A stretch of 64,000 bases of DNA, taken from contig NC_053390.1 in NCBI RefSeq assembly GCF_905171765.1, positions 584,996,471 through 585,060,470 on the forward strand, written 5' to 3'. The notes below the pieces were generated by a model. The model worked only from the letters and a program-made list of their open reading frames with translations, did not search any database and was not told where the DNA came from. This document shows positions 1 through 9,336 of the stretch, in pieces (position 1 is the stretch's first letter; every line of letters starts with the position of its first letter). The stretch is from Bufo bufo (Eukaryota > Chordata > Amphibia > Anura > Bufonidae). The position numbers and the translations under genes are program-made.

Positions 1-400
1 GTTGTGTGCTGTCAGGTAAATGCCTATTGGTTAATTTGTGGGGCCTGTACTGGCCGACAGTTACATATTTATCCTGTGACCGCCTAATGTACCTCCAGCC
101 ACAAAATCCAAAGTCCTTTGCTGTCAGGTGAATGCCTATTGGCTAATTATTGGGGCCTGTACTGGCCGACAGTTACATATTTATCCTGTGACCGCCTAAT
201 GTACCTCCAGCCTCAGAATCCAAAGTTTTTTGCTGTCAGGTGAATGCCTATTGGCTAATTTTTGGGGCCTGTACTTGCCGACAGTTACATTTTTATCCTG
301 TGACCGCCTAATGTCCCTCCAGTCACAGAATCCTACAAAGTTGTGTGCTGTCAGGTGAATGCCTATTGGCTAATTTTTGGGGCCTGTACTGGAGTGGCAA
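1..400. repeat. Tandem repeat, ~112-bp unit, about 3.5 copies
   Basis: The phrase GCTGTCAGGT recurs at 8, 120, 232 and 348, followed each time by the same text (GCCTATTGG, then GGGGCCTGTACT). The last copy breaks off near 391. The window begins inside the array, so its full length is unknown. No coding potential is seen. Confidence 0.9.
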
Positions 401-985
401 GTTCTCACAACAATACTTAGTGCACCAATAACTAATATCTCATGAGACCATATAAAATGTGAAGTTGTGTGTACCGCGAAAAAATAAATCGCATCATTAG
501 GGATTTTCGCAAATGGCGCTTTTTTTAACACTCGATCTGCATATACAGCGATTGTTATAACATGCATGTGAAATGCAATCAAATACACTGCTTTAATGTC
601 AAATTACTTACAGTGATCAGAAATTCTTCCTCAACGTTGCGAAAATTGTTGCTAACCATCTTTTCTGATCGCATCCAACTTCGGTCTGGTGGAAACCCAG
701 TTGCTGTAGTAGGCCGCACCTATTTTGCGCATGCGCATAGGTGAAAATTACATTGCCGATATTTCCTATTTTTGAAAAAAATAATGAATGGAGATCGCAA
801 ATTTGAATAATACATCTGGTATGTCACTGTCCATGTTGTGGGACAATTTGTGCACTTCTAGTAAGTATTTGGTGGCTGCAAATAAGACCTGAAGGTACTC
901 CGCGAACTTGCGGTTTGCAAACATTCGATTGCGTTCGCGCGATCACATTTGTGAACCGTCCCGGCCGATGTTCGTCCATCACTAT
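401..985. other. No gene seen; probable repeat debris
   Basis: Only short unsupported reading frames occur here. The stretch 895-960 has CpG-containing GCGAAC/GTTCGC motifs in both orientations, as in decayed DNA-transposon termini, but no complete terminal repeat or target duplication could be matched. Confidence 0.5.
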
Positions 986-1033
986 ATACAAACTCCGGGT
1001 ACACCCACAAGTTCCGCATTTACAAAGGGAAAG
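986..1033 (+). pseudogene. piggyBac-type transposase, fragment 1 of 3
   Basis: The last ~14 codons before the LTR element read NSGYTHKFRIYKGK. They match the STGYTHKFRVYEGK stretch of the piggyBac-type transposase at 22403-22999 in this window. The frame is cut by an LTR retrotransposon immediately after the lysine codon and resumes at 4188. Upstream of about 986 the similarity stops, so the N-terminal half is lost. This is the DDE transposase (DDE_Tnp_1_7) family that integrates at TTAA sites. The fragment is dead on its own. Confidence 0.8.
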
Positions 1034-1824
1034 TGTAAAGGATCTCCTGACACTCCGACTGCGTACCTCCGTTGATGGATGCTCCTAGCGCTTCCCGAGG
1101 ATTCGAAGCACTCCACTCGACACCGATACCACCACAGGAAACAGGAACAGCTCTTACAAGAGCTAGGAGTAATAGCCAGGTGAGTATACACGTATAGCAA
1201 TCCCCACACACATGAGACGAGGCTCTATGTTGAATGTAAAACAGGAACTCTTTATTGAACACACAGCATTGACTTATATACACATGACATACTGAGGACA
1301 TGACATAGCAGCCAATCCTGTACAGTTTAAACACAAAACTAACCCTATTCAACAAACACACTGGCATTGTCTTTGACGCAATTAGCTAACACAATGGCAT
1401 GGTCTGTGACGCAATTAACAAAATACAATTACCAAAACACATTGGGCTCTGCCTGTGATACAATTACCAAACATAATGGGCTAACTTAATCACTCACAGG
1501 CAGAAAACACACATTTTTCCCAAAACACAGAAAACACCTCAAAACCCCACATATCCCCATAATGTATACATCCATGGATAGCTGTGATCTGGGTGAACAA
1601 CATATCCAAAATCATCCAGATCCGAGCAGGGGTTCCCGAATTCAATGGAAGTCACATTTGGCCGGCCGCAAGCATGGCTTTCCTGCCCAAAACAGTTCCA
1701 CAGATTTAAGCTGTGCGGCCGGTCTGTCTTCTCCTTCAAAGTTAGTTTATGGGCCATAATCCTGAGGCAAGAGGCTGGCAAACAGGCCCCTCCAAAACCC
1801 AGTGGCGAGGTTAGTTTCGCCACA
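1034..1824 (-). repeat. 3' LTR of the pol-less retrotransposon
   Basis: On the minus strand this 791-bp LTR carries a TATATAA box (about 1274-1280) and an AATAAA polyadenylation signal (complement of TTTATT at 1251-1256), so promoter and poly(A) signal are only ~20-30 nt apart. It begins TGTGGCG and ends TTTACA, the usual TG...CA form. Confidence 0.92.
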
Positions 1825-2679
1825 CATCTCCCCCTCCCAGGGAAGACTAACCAGATACCTGACCTCACGCCGGTCGGTATCTGAGTTAGTCTGGCAGTCC
1901 ACCCACAACCAAATACTGGACCTGTTGAATTTGGTAGCCTGTCTCTGTCCAGTGAGTCCACCAAGGTTATGTTGGTAACTGGTACTCCCGGTCTCTGTGT
2001 TGCTCCCTGGCTTGGAGTGGAGGTTGCTTTGTGGGCAGGGATCAGCGGTACTCTGCCCTGGTGCCAGCGCTACCACGGAAGAAGCCTGGTTGGAGCCTGG
2101 TTGTTGGAGGGGGAGACCGACTGTCTCCCCTTTGGATACCCAGCTCTGCTGCTGGAGGGGGAGACCGACTGTCTCCCCTTTGGCTAAACAGCCCTGTTGC
2201 TGGGGGACAGGACCGACTGTCCCTACCCCCTGTGCTGTAAGTGCAGAGACCACGGTCCCATCTGCACTGTTTTGGGGCTTACTGTCTCCTCCTGGTGCGT
2301 TAAGCTGCCACTGGGGAGAGGGGGTAACGAGCTCCTCTCCCATACATACTTCCAGCCGCTGGGGAGGGTGATCGACCGTTTCCGCTCCCAATACAGTGTC
2401 CTGCTGCTGGGGAAAGGAGACTGGGCTCTCTATTTCCTGCTGGACACTCTGCCGCTGGGGGACAGGACCGACTGTCTCTGTTCCCTGTAACTCAGCCTGC
2501 CGCTGGGGAATGGAGACTGGGCTCCCAATTCCCAATAAATCACATTGCTGCTGGGGGACAGGATCGACTGTCTCTGCCCCCTGTAACTCAGCCTGCCGCT
2601 GGGGAATGGAGACTGGGCTCCCAATTCCTTGCAGGACCGGTGGAGAGACCTCGGTCCCATCTCCACCAGCCCCCTGGGG
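1747..2679 (-). CDS. Q/P-rich repeat reading frame downstream of the element's ORF1 stop
   Basis: This 310-codon stretch is in the same frame as the upstream 200-aa ORF and is separated from it by a single TAA at 2680-2682. It is made of imperfect repeats around VGPVPQ, ETVGLPLQQQ and GSPVSIPQRQ, rich in Gln, Pro, Gly and Ser. It then runs through the polypurine tract and ~25 codons into the 3' LTR. No catalytic motif is visible. It may be a low-complexity C-terminal part of a gag-like protein reached by stop-codon readthrough, or the stop may be a simple nonsense mutation in this copy. The first ATG after the stop is at 2535, which would give a separate 262-aa protein. Confidence 0.45.
   Translation of the reverse strand, partial: PQGAGGDGTEVSPPVLQGIGSPVSIPQRQAELQGAETVDPVPQQQCDLLGIGSPVSIPQRQAELQGTETVGPVPQRQSVQQEIESPVSFPQQQDTVLGAETVDHPPQRLEVCMGEELVTPSPQWQLNAPGGDSKPQNSADGTVVSALTAQGVGTVGPVPQQQGCLAKGETVGLPLQQQSWVSKGETVGLPLQQPGSNQASSVVALAPGQSTADPCPQSNLHSKPGSNTETGSTSYQHNLGGLTGQRQATKFNRSSIWLWVDCQTNSDTDRREVRYLVSLPWEGEMCGETNLATGFWRGLFASLLPQDYGP
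1825..1843 (-). promoter_or_regulatory. Polypurine tract
   Basis: On the minus strand CTGGGAGGGGGAGATG lies directly against the TG that starts the 3' LTR, the expected place for the plus-strand primer of an LTR element. It also lies within the Q/P-rich reading frame. Confidence 0.8.
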
Positions 2680-3282
2680 TTATTCCCAGTAAACCTCCAC
2701 AATATCTTCCCAGCTGAAGAGGTCTGGGTCTGTCACTCTGCTCTCCTGCTGAGCCTTCTCACTGGAGTGGAACAGCTGCTGGTAGCCCTGTTCCAGCTCC
2801 ATCTCCCGGGTCACCAGGTGGACCAGGTCCTGCTCAATCTCATGAGTGTCTTCCCAGTCATACCTGCTCTCCCTCCATTCCAAGAGATCACGGAACCGGG
2901 CTTGCATAGGGCTCCCAAACTCCAGCTCTGAAAAAGTCTCCCATAACAAGCCAGGACCATCAAAATCCTCTCCCTCTGGCTTGTCATGCTCAGCTGTCCT
3001 GGGTAGGTACTGTGCCTCATACCACCAGAGTGCCTGGTAGGCATCTTCCAGCAACAGCTCCTGCCATGCTAGGTATTCCAATTTCTTTACCCATTCCTCC
3101 CGGGGCTGCTCTCCCAGGAAGGGCATCCGCAGGGCTACTCGCTTCTGCAACCACTGGTCTTCCGTGGGGAGTCTCTCGTCCCGCATATACTCCACAATAC
3201 CCAGTGCCTGGTACCAGATGCCTTTGCGGACTGCATCTTGGTCATCCATGACACCCTCATCGTACTCCACTGCTGTTTCCAT
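2680..3282 (-). CDS. Gag-like ORF1 of the pol-less LTR retrotransposon, 200 aa
   Basis: The protein starts METAVEYDEG and ends EDIVEVYWE. It is strongly acidic, rich in Trp, Tyr, Leu and Glu, and looks mostly alpha-helical. The region WVKKLEYLAWQELLLEDAY (about residues 64-82) is helix-forming. No CCHC knuckle, protease or polymerase motif is present. It is the first long frame after the 5' LTR, about 100 nt downstream of the primer-binding-like site, which is the position of gag. I do not recognise a named family, so the structural-protein role is inferred from position only. The frame continues open beyond the stop. Confidence 0.55.
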   Translation of the reverse strand: METAVEYDEGVMDDQDAVRKGIWYQALGIVEYMRDERLPTEDQWLQKRVALRMPFLGEQPREEWVKKLEYLAWQELLLEDAYQALWWYEAQYLPRTAEHDKPEGEDFDGPGLLWETFSELEFGSPMQARFRDLLEWRESRYDWEDTHEIEQDLVHLVTREMELEQGYQQLFHSSEKAQQESRVTDPDLFSWEDIVEVYWE

Positions 3283-3382
3283 TCTGGTGCTGTCAGAGTC
3301 GCTGTACTAGGACATGCGTGGCCCTCAAATTGTAAAATCCATGGAATGGTGTCTCCTATAGCTGTCCTTCTGGCTGTGGGAA

Positions 3383-3403
3383 CAATCCCGCCACTTGCCA
3401 CCA
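3383..3403 (-). promoter_or_regulatory. Primer-binding-like site
   Basis: One base inside the 5' LTR the minus strand reads TGGTGGCAAGTGGCGGGA. It starts with the TGG expected to pair with a tRNA CCA end. I cannot assign the tRNA by eye. Confidence 0.65.
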
Positions 3404-3404
3404 A

Positions 3405-4182
3405 TGTAAAGGATCTCCTGACACCCCGACTGCGTACCTCCGTTGATGGATGCTCCTAGCGCTTCCCGAGGACTCCAAGCACTCAACTCGACACTGATAC
3501 CACCACAGGAACCAGGAACAGGAACAGCTCTTACAAGAGCCAGGAGTAATAGCCAGGGGAGTATACACGTATAGCAATCCCCACACACATGAGACGAGGC
3601 TCTATGTTGAATGTAAAACAGGAACTCTTTATTGAACACACAGCATTGACTTATATACACATGACATACTGAGGACATGACATAGCAGCCAATTCTGTAC
3701 AGTTTAAACACAAAACTAACCCTATTCAACAAACACAATGGCATTGTCTGTGACGCAATTAACAAACACACTGGCATTGTCTTTGACGCAATTAACTAAC
3801 ACAATGGCATGTTCTGTGACGCAATTAACAAAATACAATTACCAAAACACATTGGGCTCTGCCTGTGATACAATTACCAAACATAATGGGCTAACTTAAT
3901 CACTCACAGGCAGAAAACACACATTTTTCCCAAAACACAGAAAACACCTCAAAACCCCACATATCCCCATAATGTATACATCCATGGATAGCTCTGATCT
4001 GGGTGAGCAACATATCCAAAAATCATCCAGATCCGAGCAGGGGTTCCCGAATTCCATGGAAGTCACATTTGGCCGGCCGCAAGCATGATTTAAGCTGTGC
4101 GGCTGGTCTGTCTTCTCCTTCAAAGTTAGTATATGGGCCATAATCCTGAGGCAATAGGCTGGCAAAGGTTAGTTTCGCCACA
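3405..4182 (-). repeat. 5' LTR of the pol-less retrotransposon
   Basis: This 778-bp partner of the LTR at 1034-1824 is in the same orientation, with the same termini and the same TATA and AATAAA signals. It differs by a duplicated CATTGTCTGTGACGCAATT-like segment and by the lack of two short segments present in the other LTR. Confidence 0.92.
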
Positions 4183-4423
4183 GAAAGATTCCTGGATAGA
4201 ACCCCCAGAATGCCCCTCCATCCTAAGAGTTAGTGGGAATATCATGTGGGACTTACTGCACCCAGTGCTGGATAAGGGTTACCACCTCTATGTGGATAAC
4301 TATTATACCAAGTTATATCCCTAAGTGCCAGAGGTAATGTGGCTTGCGGCAATCAGAGATGCCCCCCTAGATCCCTGGTAGGGCAACCACTGAGAGTGAG
4401 TGAAACTAGGGCTCTCCTCCAGG
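4183..4423 (+). pseudogene. piggyBac-type transposase, fragment 2 of 3
   Basis: After the second GAAAG the frame from fragment 1 resumes (DSWIEPPECPS, then YHLYVDNYYTK). The Asp in YVDN matches the second catalytic Asp of piggyBac transposases. A frameshift near 4320-4340 moves the reading to ACGNQRCPPRSLVGQPL (to ~4400). The frame then reaches RALL, where a hAT element is inserted. The order and spacing match the transposase at 22403-22999, so this is the same broken gene as the fragments at 986 and 6263. Confidence 0.85.
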
Positions 4424-4777
4424 CAGTGGCGTAGCGTGGGTTGCCAGCACCCGGGGCAAGCCAAGTATTGAGCCCCCCCACCTGTGACCACACCCCTTTT
4501 TTTCAAATAAGGCAGTAGATGTCACCTGCAGTCCTATGTAGCACCACAGATAACACAGTGATAACTCTTTGAGTACAGATAATGTAGGAGATGGGTGTGA
4601 GGCCCCAGAATTCAGAGCACACACAGTGTGACCTGAAGTCTGGAGCCGGGCTGAGGCAGTGTGGGCCAAATTCTATATCCACCCCCAACCCCCCCCCCCC
4701 CCAAAAAAAAAAAACGGATATTTGGATGGACATAACATACAGTGCTATGAAATATACAGGAGAATACAGCACCATAC

Positions 4778-4877
4778 CTGTTACATCCAGTGACATCTCT
4801 TGTGATGTAGACTTTCCTCAGTGTCTTCATTCGGAGATAGGACTGCCATGATGCCTTCTTTCAGCCGCATCTGGTCT
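4778..4877 (-). other. Exon-like module shared by two hAT elements
   Basis: On the minus strand a ~100-nt segment is bounded by CTGCAG at its 5' side and AG|GTATGG at its 3' side, like an internal exon. Its content (AGACCAGATGCGGCTGAAAG near the start, CATCACAAGAGATGTCAC near the end) is clearly related to 19272-19375. It has one frame open for about 31 codons before a stop. Confidence 0.5.
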
Positions 4878-5049
4878 CTGCAGAGTTTCACTGAATTTTT
4901 TTTAGATTCCTCACAGATAACAGACCTCCCCTCCCCCCGTAGTGCCCATAAGTATAATGCCCTCTGTATAATTATAATATTTAATGTCCCCTCTGTATTA
5001 TTATTATTATTATGGCCCCCACTGTATTATAGTAATAATTATGGCCCCC

Positions 5050-5470
5050 TTCAGCCCCTCCAGCATGCAGTCCCATGTCAAATACATCACTCCCCCTGCC
5101 TTCAGTCCCTCCAGCATACAGTCCCATGTAAGATACAATGTTCCCCCTGCCTTCAGCCCCTGCAGCATACAGTCCCATGTAAGATACAACCTTCCCCCTG
5201 CCTTCAGCATACAGTCCCATGTAAAATACATCACTTCCCCTGCCTTCAACTCCTCCAGCATCCAGTCCCATGTAAGATACATCACTCTCCTGCCTTCAGC
5301 TCCTCCAGCATATAGTCCCATGTAAGATACAACCCCCCCGCCTTCAGCCCCTCCAGCATACAGTCCCATGTAAGACACATCACTTCCCTGCCTTCAGCCC
5401 CTCCAGCATACAGTCCCATGTAAAATACATCACTCCCCTCCTTCAGCCCCTCCAACATATAGTCCCATGT
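5050..5470. repeat. Minisatellite, ~45-bp unit, about nine copies
   Basis: The unit CCTTCAGCCCCTCCAGCATA followed by CAGTCCCATGTAAGATACA recurs throughout with small indels. Degraded copies continue after the nested MITE to about 5820. Confidence 0.9.
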
Positions 5471-5769
5471 AAAATATATTAATGAGCGGCATAGGCAATA
5501 TTCGAATTTGTGATATTTCACAAATTTATGGCCGAATATTCCCCATAAATTTCCAAATTCAAGAATTTGTGATTCCCAGTCATTGTTTACTTGATTGCGA
5601 AAATCGGCAATGTAATATATTCGCAATAAATTCGCTATTAGAATATTCAAGACTATTCGCAAATATGAATATATAGCACTATATTCTAAATATGAGCGAA
5701 TTCTCAAAGTGGCGATATTCACGATTAAAATTCGCAATTCGAATATTCACGCTCAACACTAGTAAAATA
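5469..5769. mobile_element. hAT MITE, 285 bp, TAGTGTTGAGCG ends
   Basis: The element is 5477-5761. Its right end reverse-complemented is TAGTGTTGAGCG and its left end is TATTAATGAGCG. Exact 8-bp duplications GTAAAATA flank it (5469-5476, 5762-5769). The interior is rich in GAATATTCG-type dyads and has no coding capacity. It inserted into the minisatellite of the larger hAT element. Confidence 0.88.
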
Positions 5770-6215
5770 CTAAATTCACCCTACCTTCAGCCCCTCCAGC
5801 ATACAGTCCCAGGTAAATAATATCAACCCCCCCTCTCTTCAGACCCCTCTAACACACAGTCTCCAGTACAAGGATTAATCCTCCTCCCTTCAGCCCCTGC
5901 AAAAAGCCCCCCAAGTAAAAAAAAAACGGTCAATATTCTCATCTAAACAGTGACCTGCAGCCTCTGGTCCTCTCTCCACCGTGTTCTGTAGAATCTCCTG
6001 CAAATCTTTAGGCCCCACCCCCTGGATGATGAGACTCCGCCTCTTCCCCTGACATCTTACCTGCCAGGAGCAACTCCCTTCTACCCACTATAGTCGCTCT
6101 GCTGCCTCATAGACTTCAGGCCACTAGCCTGAAGCCTATGAGGAAGAACGGAGGCCATAGGCTCCCGTGGCCCTCATTGAAGTGCTTTCTGCCTGGCACC
6201 CCCTGCTACAACCCC

Positions 6216-6246
<31 letters not shown>

Positions 6247-6262
6247 ACACACTACGCCACTG

Positions 6263-6858
6263 CCTCCATGAGAACATGCTGGTGGTTAAGTACAAGGACA
6301 AAAGGGACGTCCTTGTACTGACCACCATTTACACTAACACCAGCTCCCCTGCTCCTGTACGAGGTAACACAACCAGTACCCCCAAACCAGTTTGTAACCT
6401 GGACTACAACAGGCACATGGGAGGGGTGGATCTTTCAGATCAAATTTTGAAGCCCTACAGTGCCACACGAAAAAAATGAAAGTGTGGTACAAAAAGCTGG
6501 CCGTACACATTGTACAGATGGCAATGTGCAATGCGTACGTGCTATTTCAATCTTCAGGCCACACAGGAACTTTCCTTCAGTTCCAAGAGGTGGTTATCAT
6601 GGCCCAAATTTTTTAAAGCCAGGCTGGGAAGGGTCCCAGTACTTCCGAAAGTCATGGTGCCCATGTTGTACCAGGGCAGCATTTTCCAGTCAAGTCCTCC
6701 AGACAGCAAGGAAGGGAAGGACCCAAAAAAGATGCAGGGTGTGTTCCAAAAGGGGGATAAGGAAAGACACCATTTACCACTGCGAAACCTGCCCTCAAAT
6801 ACCTGGCCTGTGCATGCAGGAGTGTTTTAAAATCTACCACTCATCCATGGAGTATTAA
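6263..6858 (+). pseudogene. piggyBac-type transposase, fragment 3 of 3 (C-terminal)
   Basis: The frame resumes as HENMLVVKYKDKRDVLVLTT immediately after the hAT element. HMGGVDLSDQ follows, whose Asp corresponds to the third catalytic Asp of piggyBac transposases. A frameshift in the A-run at about 6469-6476 moves the reading to KVWYKKLAVHIVQMAMCNAY. A second shift near 6595-6610 leads to the Cys-rich C-terminal finger, KRCRVCSKRGIRKDT then YHCETCP and CMQECFKIYH, ending at TAA near 6858. This cysteine domain binds terminal DNA in the family. With two frameshifts and two insertions the gene is dead. Confidence 0.87.
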
Positions 6859-7178
6859 TTTAATTTCATCCATAATGTACCCTGTAGTTTTACCACCTTA
6901 TATCTCTGATTTGGTCCGCATAGCTTACAGATCCCCTTTTAACCAACCACTACATATTCATTTATGTGAAACACCTGTTAGGTCAAAAGTGCCCTTTCCA
7001 CCCCTTAAAATGTTTGTACCGGTGTGCTCTTTCCAAAATGGGGTCACTTCTTGGGGTTTTTAATTTCTAGGGACCTCAGGAATTTTTTAACATGCGACAT
7101 GGCACCTAAAATCCATGTCTGCCAGGCTACAAGTACATATGGGGTGTTTCCTGAATGGGGAGAAAATGGGGAACATAT
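6859..7178 (+). repeat. 3' flank of the broken piggyBac copy
   Basis: Text such as TTTCCAAAATGGGGTCACTT followed by GGGACCTCAGGAA resembles the 3' noncoding part of the piggyBac elements at 24415-28340 and 56450-59180, so this is decayed 3' sequence of the same superfamily. It is cut at 7179 by a Gypsy LTR and its terminal TTAA is not seen. Confidence 0.6.
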
Positions 7179-7709
7179 TGTCACCATCAGCTCTGTGAGA
7201 AGATCTGGCAGACGTTCTTCTCTACCTCTTGTATGATGTTCTTTGTTTTGGTTTCACTTTCTCATCTCCTTTCCTTCTCCCAGCTGCCACCTATTTGCAC
7301 TGATTGTCTCCCTTTATATTCCCTCCCATACTGCCTCACTTTGCGGTTTATACTTCTTTCTGGATGAGTTGTTCACTGCTGGATGCTCCTTCTCCTAATT
7401 CCTCAGATAAGTCTGTTTCCTTTATTTGTTTTTTCTTGCTGGCTTGATTGTAGGTGACCCTGACTCCGTCCGTATTAAGTTCAGGGAGCCGGTGGTTGTG
7501 TCCCCTCACTATTATAGGGTTTTCAGGTGTCACATAGTATAAGGTACGTGGACATGCAATCGTCCACCATAAAGATCTTTGCATGGGCATAGCAGTCAGG
7601 GAGAGCTCTAGGGTTTTTATAGGGCTCACCCATATGCTCCTTAGTTTGGGATCAAGCCAGTCGGATGTTTATTTATAAGTTCCAGATTTCTGCAACACCA
7701 TCCGTGACA
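7179..7709 (+). repeat. 5' LTR of a sushi-like Ty3/Gypsy element
   Basis: The segment begins TGTCACCATC and ends ATCCGTGACA, giving short inverted termini TGTCAC/GTGACA. A gag start codon lies 28 bp downstream. No TGG-type tRNA primer site directly follows, which is compatible with the self-priming proposed for sushi/Tf1-like chromoviruses. There is no matching 3' LTR in the window because the element is truncated at about 11300. Boundaries rest on the TG...CA form alone. Confidence 0.65.
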
Positions 7710-7736
7710 TCATAAACCGTCATAACCGTTTTAAGC

Positions 7737-8629
7737 ATGGATCCGGTTTCAGCCTTGATTGACCGCATGCAAGGTCTTTCACTGGAGGTAGTAGATCTCC
7801 GTAAAACTGTGTCTCAGTTTCAGGTGACCGGTTCTGCTTGCGTTCATGGAGTTTGTTCCGAGCCTAAGATCTCGCTTCCGGATACGTTCTCCGGGGGTAG
7901 TGAAAATTTTGTTCGCTTTAGAGAGGCTTGAAAACTCCATTTTCGCCTACTTCCCTATTCCTCTGGTGATGAGGAGCAGAGGGTGGGGATCATCATCTCG
8001 CTGCTCAGGGATAACGCTCAGTCTTGGGCCTTTTCGCTGCCGGTGGGGGCACGGCCCATCCGATCGGTGGATGAATTTTTGTAGCCCTGGGGCAGATATA
8101 TGATGACCCGGATCGTATTGCTCTGGCTGAATCTAAACTGCATCTTTTATGCCAGAGTAAACAGTCCGCAGAGATATATTGTTCAGAATTTCGGAGATGG
8201 GCAGCTGATACTGGTTGGAATGATGCTGCACTCCGAAGTCAATTTTGCCATGGTCTTTTGGAAAGATTGAAAGATGCATTTGCTTTTCATGAGAGACCAG
8301 CCTCGTTAGAATCTGCCATGTCTCTAGCTGTTCGTATTGACAGGCGTCTTAGAGAGAGAGAGGAGACTACTCCTTCATGTCATATTCAGTCCAAGGACAG
8401 TGGGGCTGTCTCATTCAGTGCGCAGGGGTCTCAGTCTCTCTCAACCCCCTCTGAGGAGGAGGCCATGCAACTGGGTTTGCTTGCCTCTGATAGCAGAGGA
8501 TTCAGCTCTCAGAGGAGGGTTTGTTTCTGTTGTGGGGGTATAAATCATTTGGCTAATATTTGCCCCTCTAGGAGATTCATGGAGTTTTCTGAGGGTAATA
8601 AAAGAAAAACAAAAAGAAAAAACCTCTAA
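7737..8629 (+). pseudogene. Gypsy (sushi-like) gag, broken
   Basis: The frame starts MDPVSALIDRMQGLSLEV, continues to LPDTFSGGSENFVRFREA, and hits a stop near 7931. The next frame (LLPYSSGDEEQRVGIIISLL) carries on the capsid-like domain and ends at TAG near 8081. The last frame (8258-8629) ends in a CCHC zinc knuckle, CFCCGGINHLANIC, the nucleic-acid-binding motif of retroelement Gag. The organisation and capsid sequence resemble the sushi-ichi group of vertebrate chromoviruses. At least one frameshift and one nonsense or indel inactivate it. Confidence 0.85.
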
Positions 8630-8678
8630 AAACTTTCCATTTGCTACTATTGGCAAGGTTGATGCGGAAATTGAAGGT

Positions 8679-9336
8679 TTGCTATTTACTTGTAGTTCCC
8701 GTTTTCTCCTACCTGCCAGGGTGGTGCTAGACAGCAAGAACATTGTTTGTGAGATTTTTGTAGATAGTGGAGCAGCTGTCAATCTCATTGATAATCAATT
8801 TGCAATAACGCATGGTTTCCAGGTATGCACTTTGAAAAAGGATATACCTGTTTTTGCTATCGATTCCGCTCCACTTTCTCAAAGATCGTTAAAGGGCATA
8901 GTTCACAATATCCGTTTGACTGTGGGTGACGCTCATGTTGAGGATATGTCATGTTTGGTCTTAAGCGGATTACCTACTCCTCTAGTGTTGGGGCTACCCT
9001 GGCTCACTAAACATAACCCCACCATTGATTGGCAAGCAAGGCAAATAAATGGTTGGAGTGAGTTTTGCAGAGAGAATTGCCTCACGGCGTCTCTTTCAGA
9101 GGTTTCTACCAAGACTGTGCTATCTTTTCTCTCTGAAATTTCAGATGTGTTTTCCGAGAGTGGTGTCCAGGAGTTGCCCCCGCACAGGGAGTACTACTGC
9201 CCAATTAATCTCATTGCAGGCGCCAAACTGCCAAAATCACGTTTATACAATCTCTCCCAACCTGAAAGAGTCGCTATGCGTACTTATATCTCTGAGAGCC
9301 TAAGAAAGGGACACATCTGACCCTAGAAGTCACCTG
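8679..9336 (+). pseudogene. Gypsy pol: aspartic protease and linker
   Basis: A 213-codon open stretch carries the retropepsin active-site motif FVDSGAAVNLI near residues 29-39. About 50 residues later comes GLPTPLVLGLPWL, the second conserved strand, and then the linker to reverse transcriptase (LPPHREYYCPINLI, YNLSQPERVAMRTYI). It terminates at a TGA just after RKGH, in the position where the reading should continue into RT, with a second in-frame TAG close behind. The reading picks up in the RT frame at 9337. Confidence 0.85.

Larger units (their letters stand above)
1029..4187 (-). mobile_element. Complete pol-less LTR retrotransposon with 5-bp target duplication
   Basis: Two direct repeats (1034-1824 and 3405-4182) bound this element. 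Read on the minus strand each LTR begins TGTGGCGAAAC and ends CCTTTACA. Both outer flanks carry GAAAG (1029-1033 and 4183-4187), the duplicated target. A primer-binding-like site lies next to the 5' LTR and a purine tract next to the 3' LTR. The ~1.6-kb interior encodes one reading frame with no recognisable protease, reverse transcriptase or integrase, so the element is non-autonomous. It sits inside a piggyBac transposase gene and is younger than it. The LTRs are very similar apart from a few indels (a repeated ~38-bp segment near 3735-3772 and 26-30-bp differences near 1676 and 1785). Confidence 0.93.
4416..6270 (-). mobile_element. hAT-type non-autonomous element with CAGTGGCGTA ends
   Basis: The element proper is 4424-6262. 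Its left end is CAGTGGCGTAGCGTG and its right end, reverse-complemented, is CAGTGGCGTAGTGTG. Flanks are CCTCCAGG (4416-4423) and CCTCCATG (6263-6270), an 8-bp target duplication with two changes, typical of hAT. No transposase is present. The interior holds a minisatellite (5050-5470), a smaller nested hAT MITE (5477-5761), a poly-C/(CA)n tract (6213-6250) and a splice-bounded module (4778-4877, minus) shared with the element at 16927. It split the piggyBac transposase reading frame. Confidence 0.88.

Noticed and set aside
982..1367. Minus-strand 75-115-codon frames near 1000-1370 and their copies near 3325-3777
   Set aside because: They lie within the LTRs and are duplicated with them; no similarity or start context suggests expression as protein.
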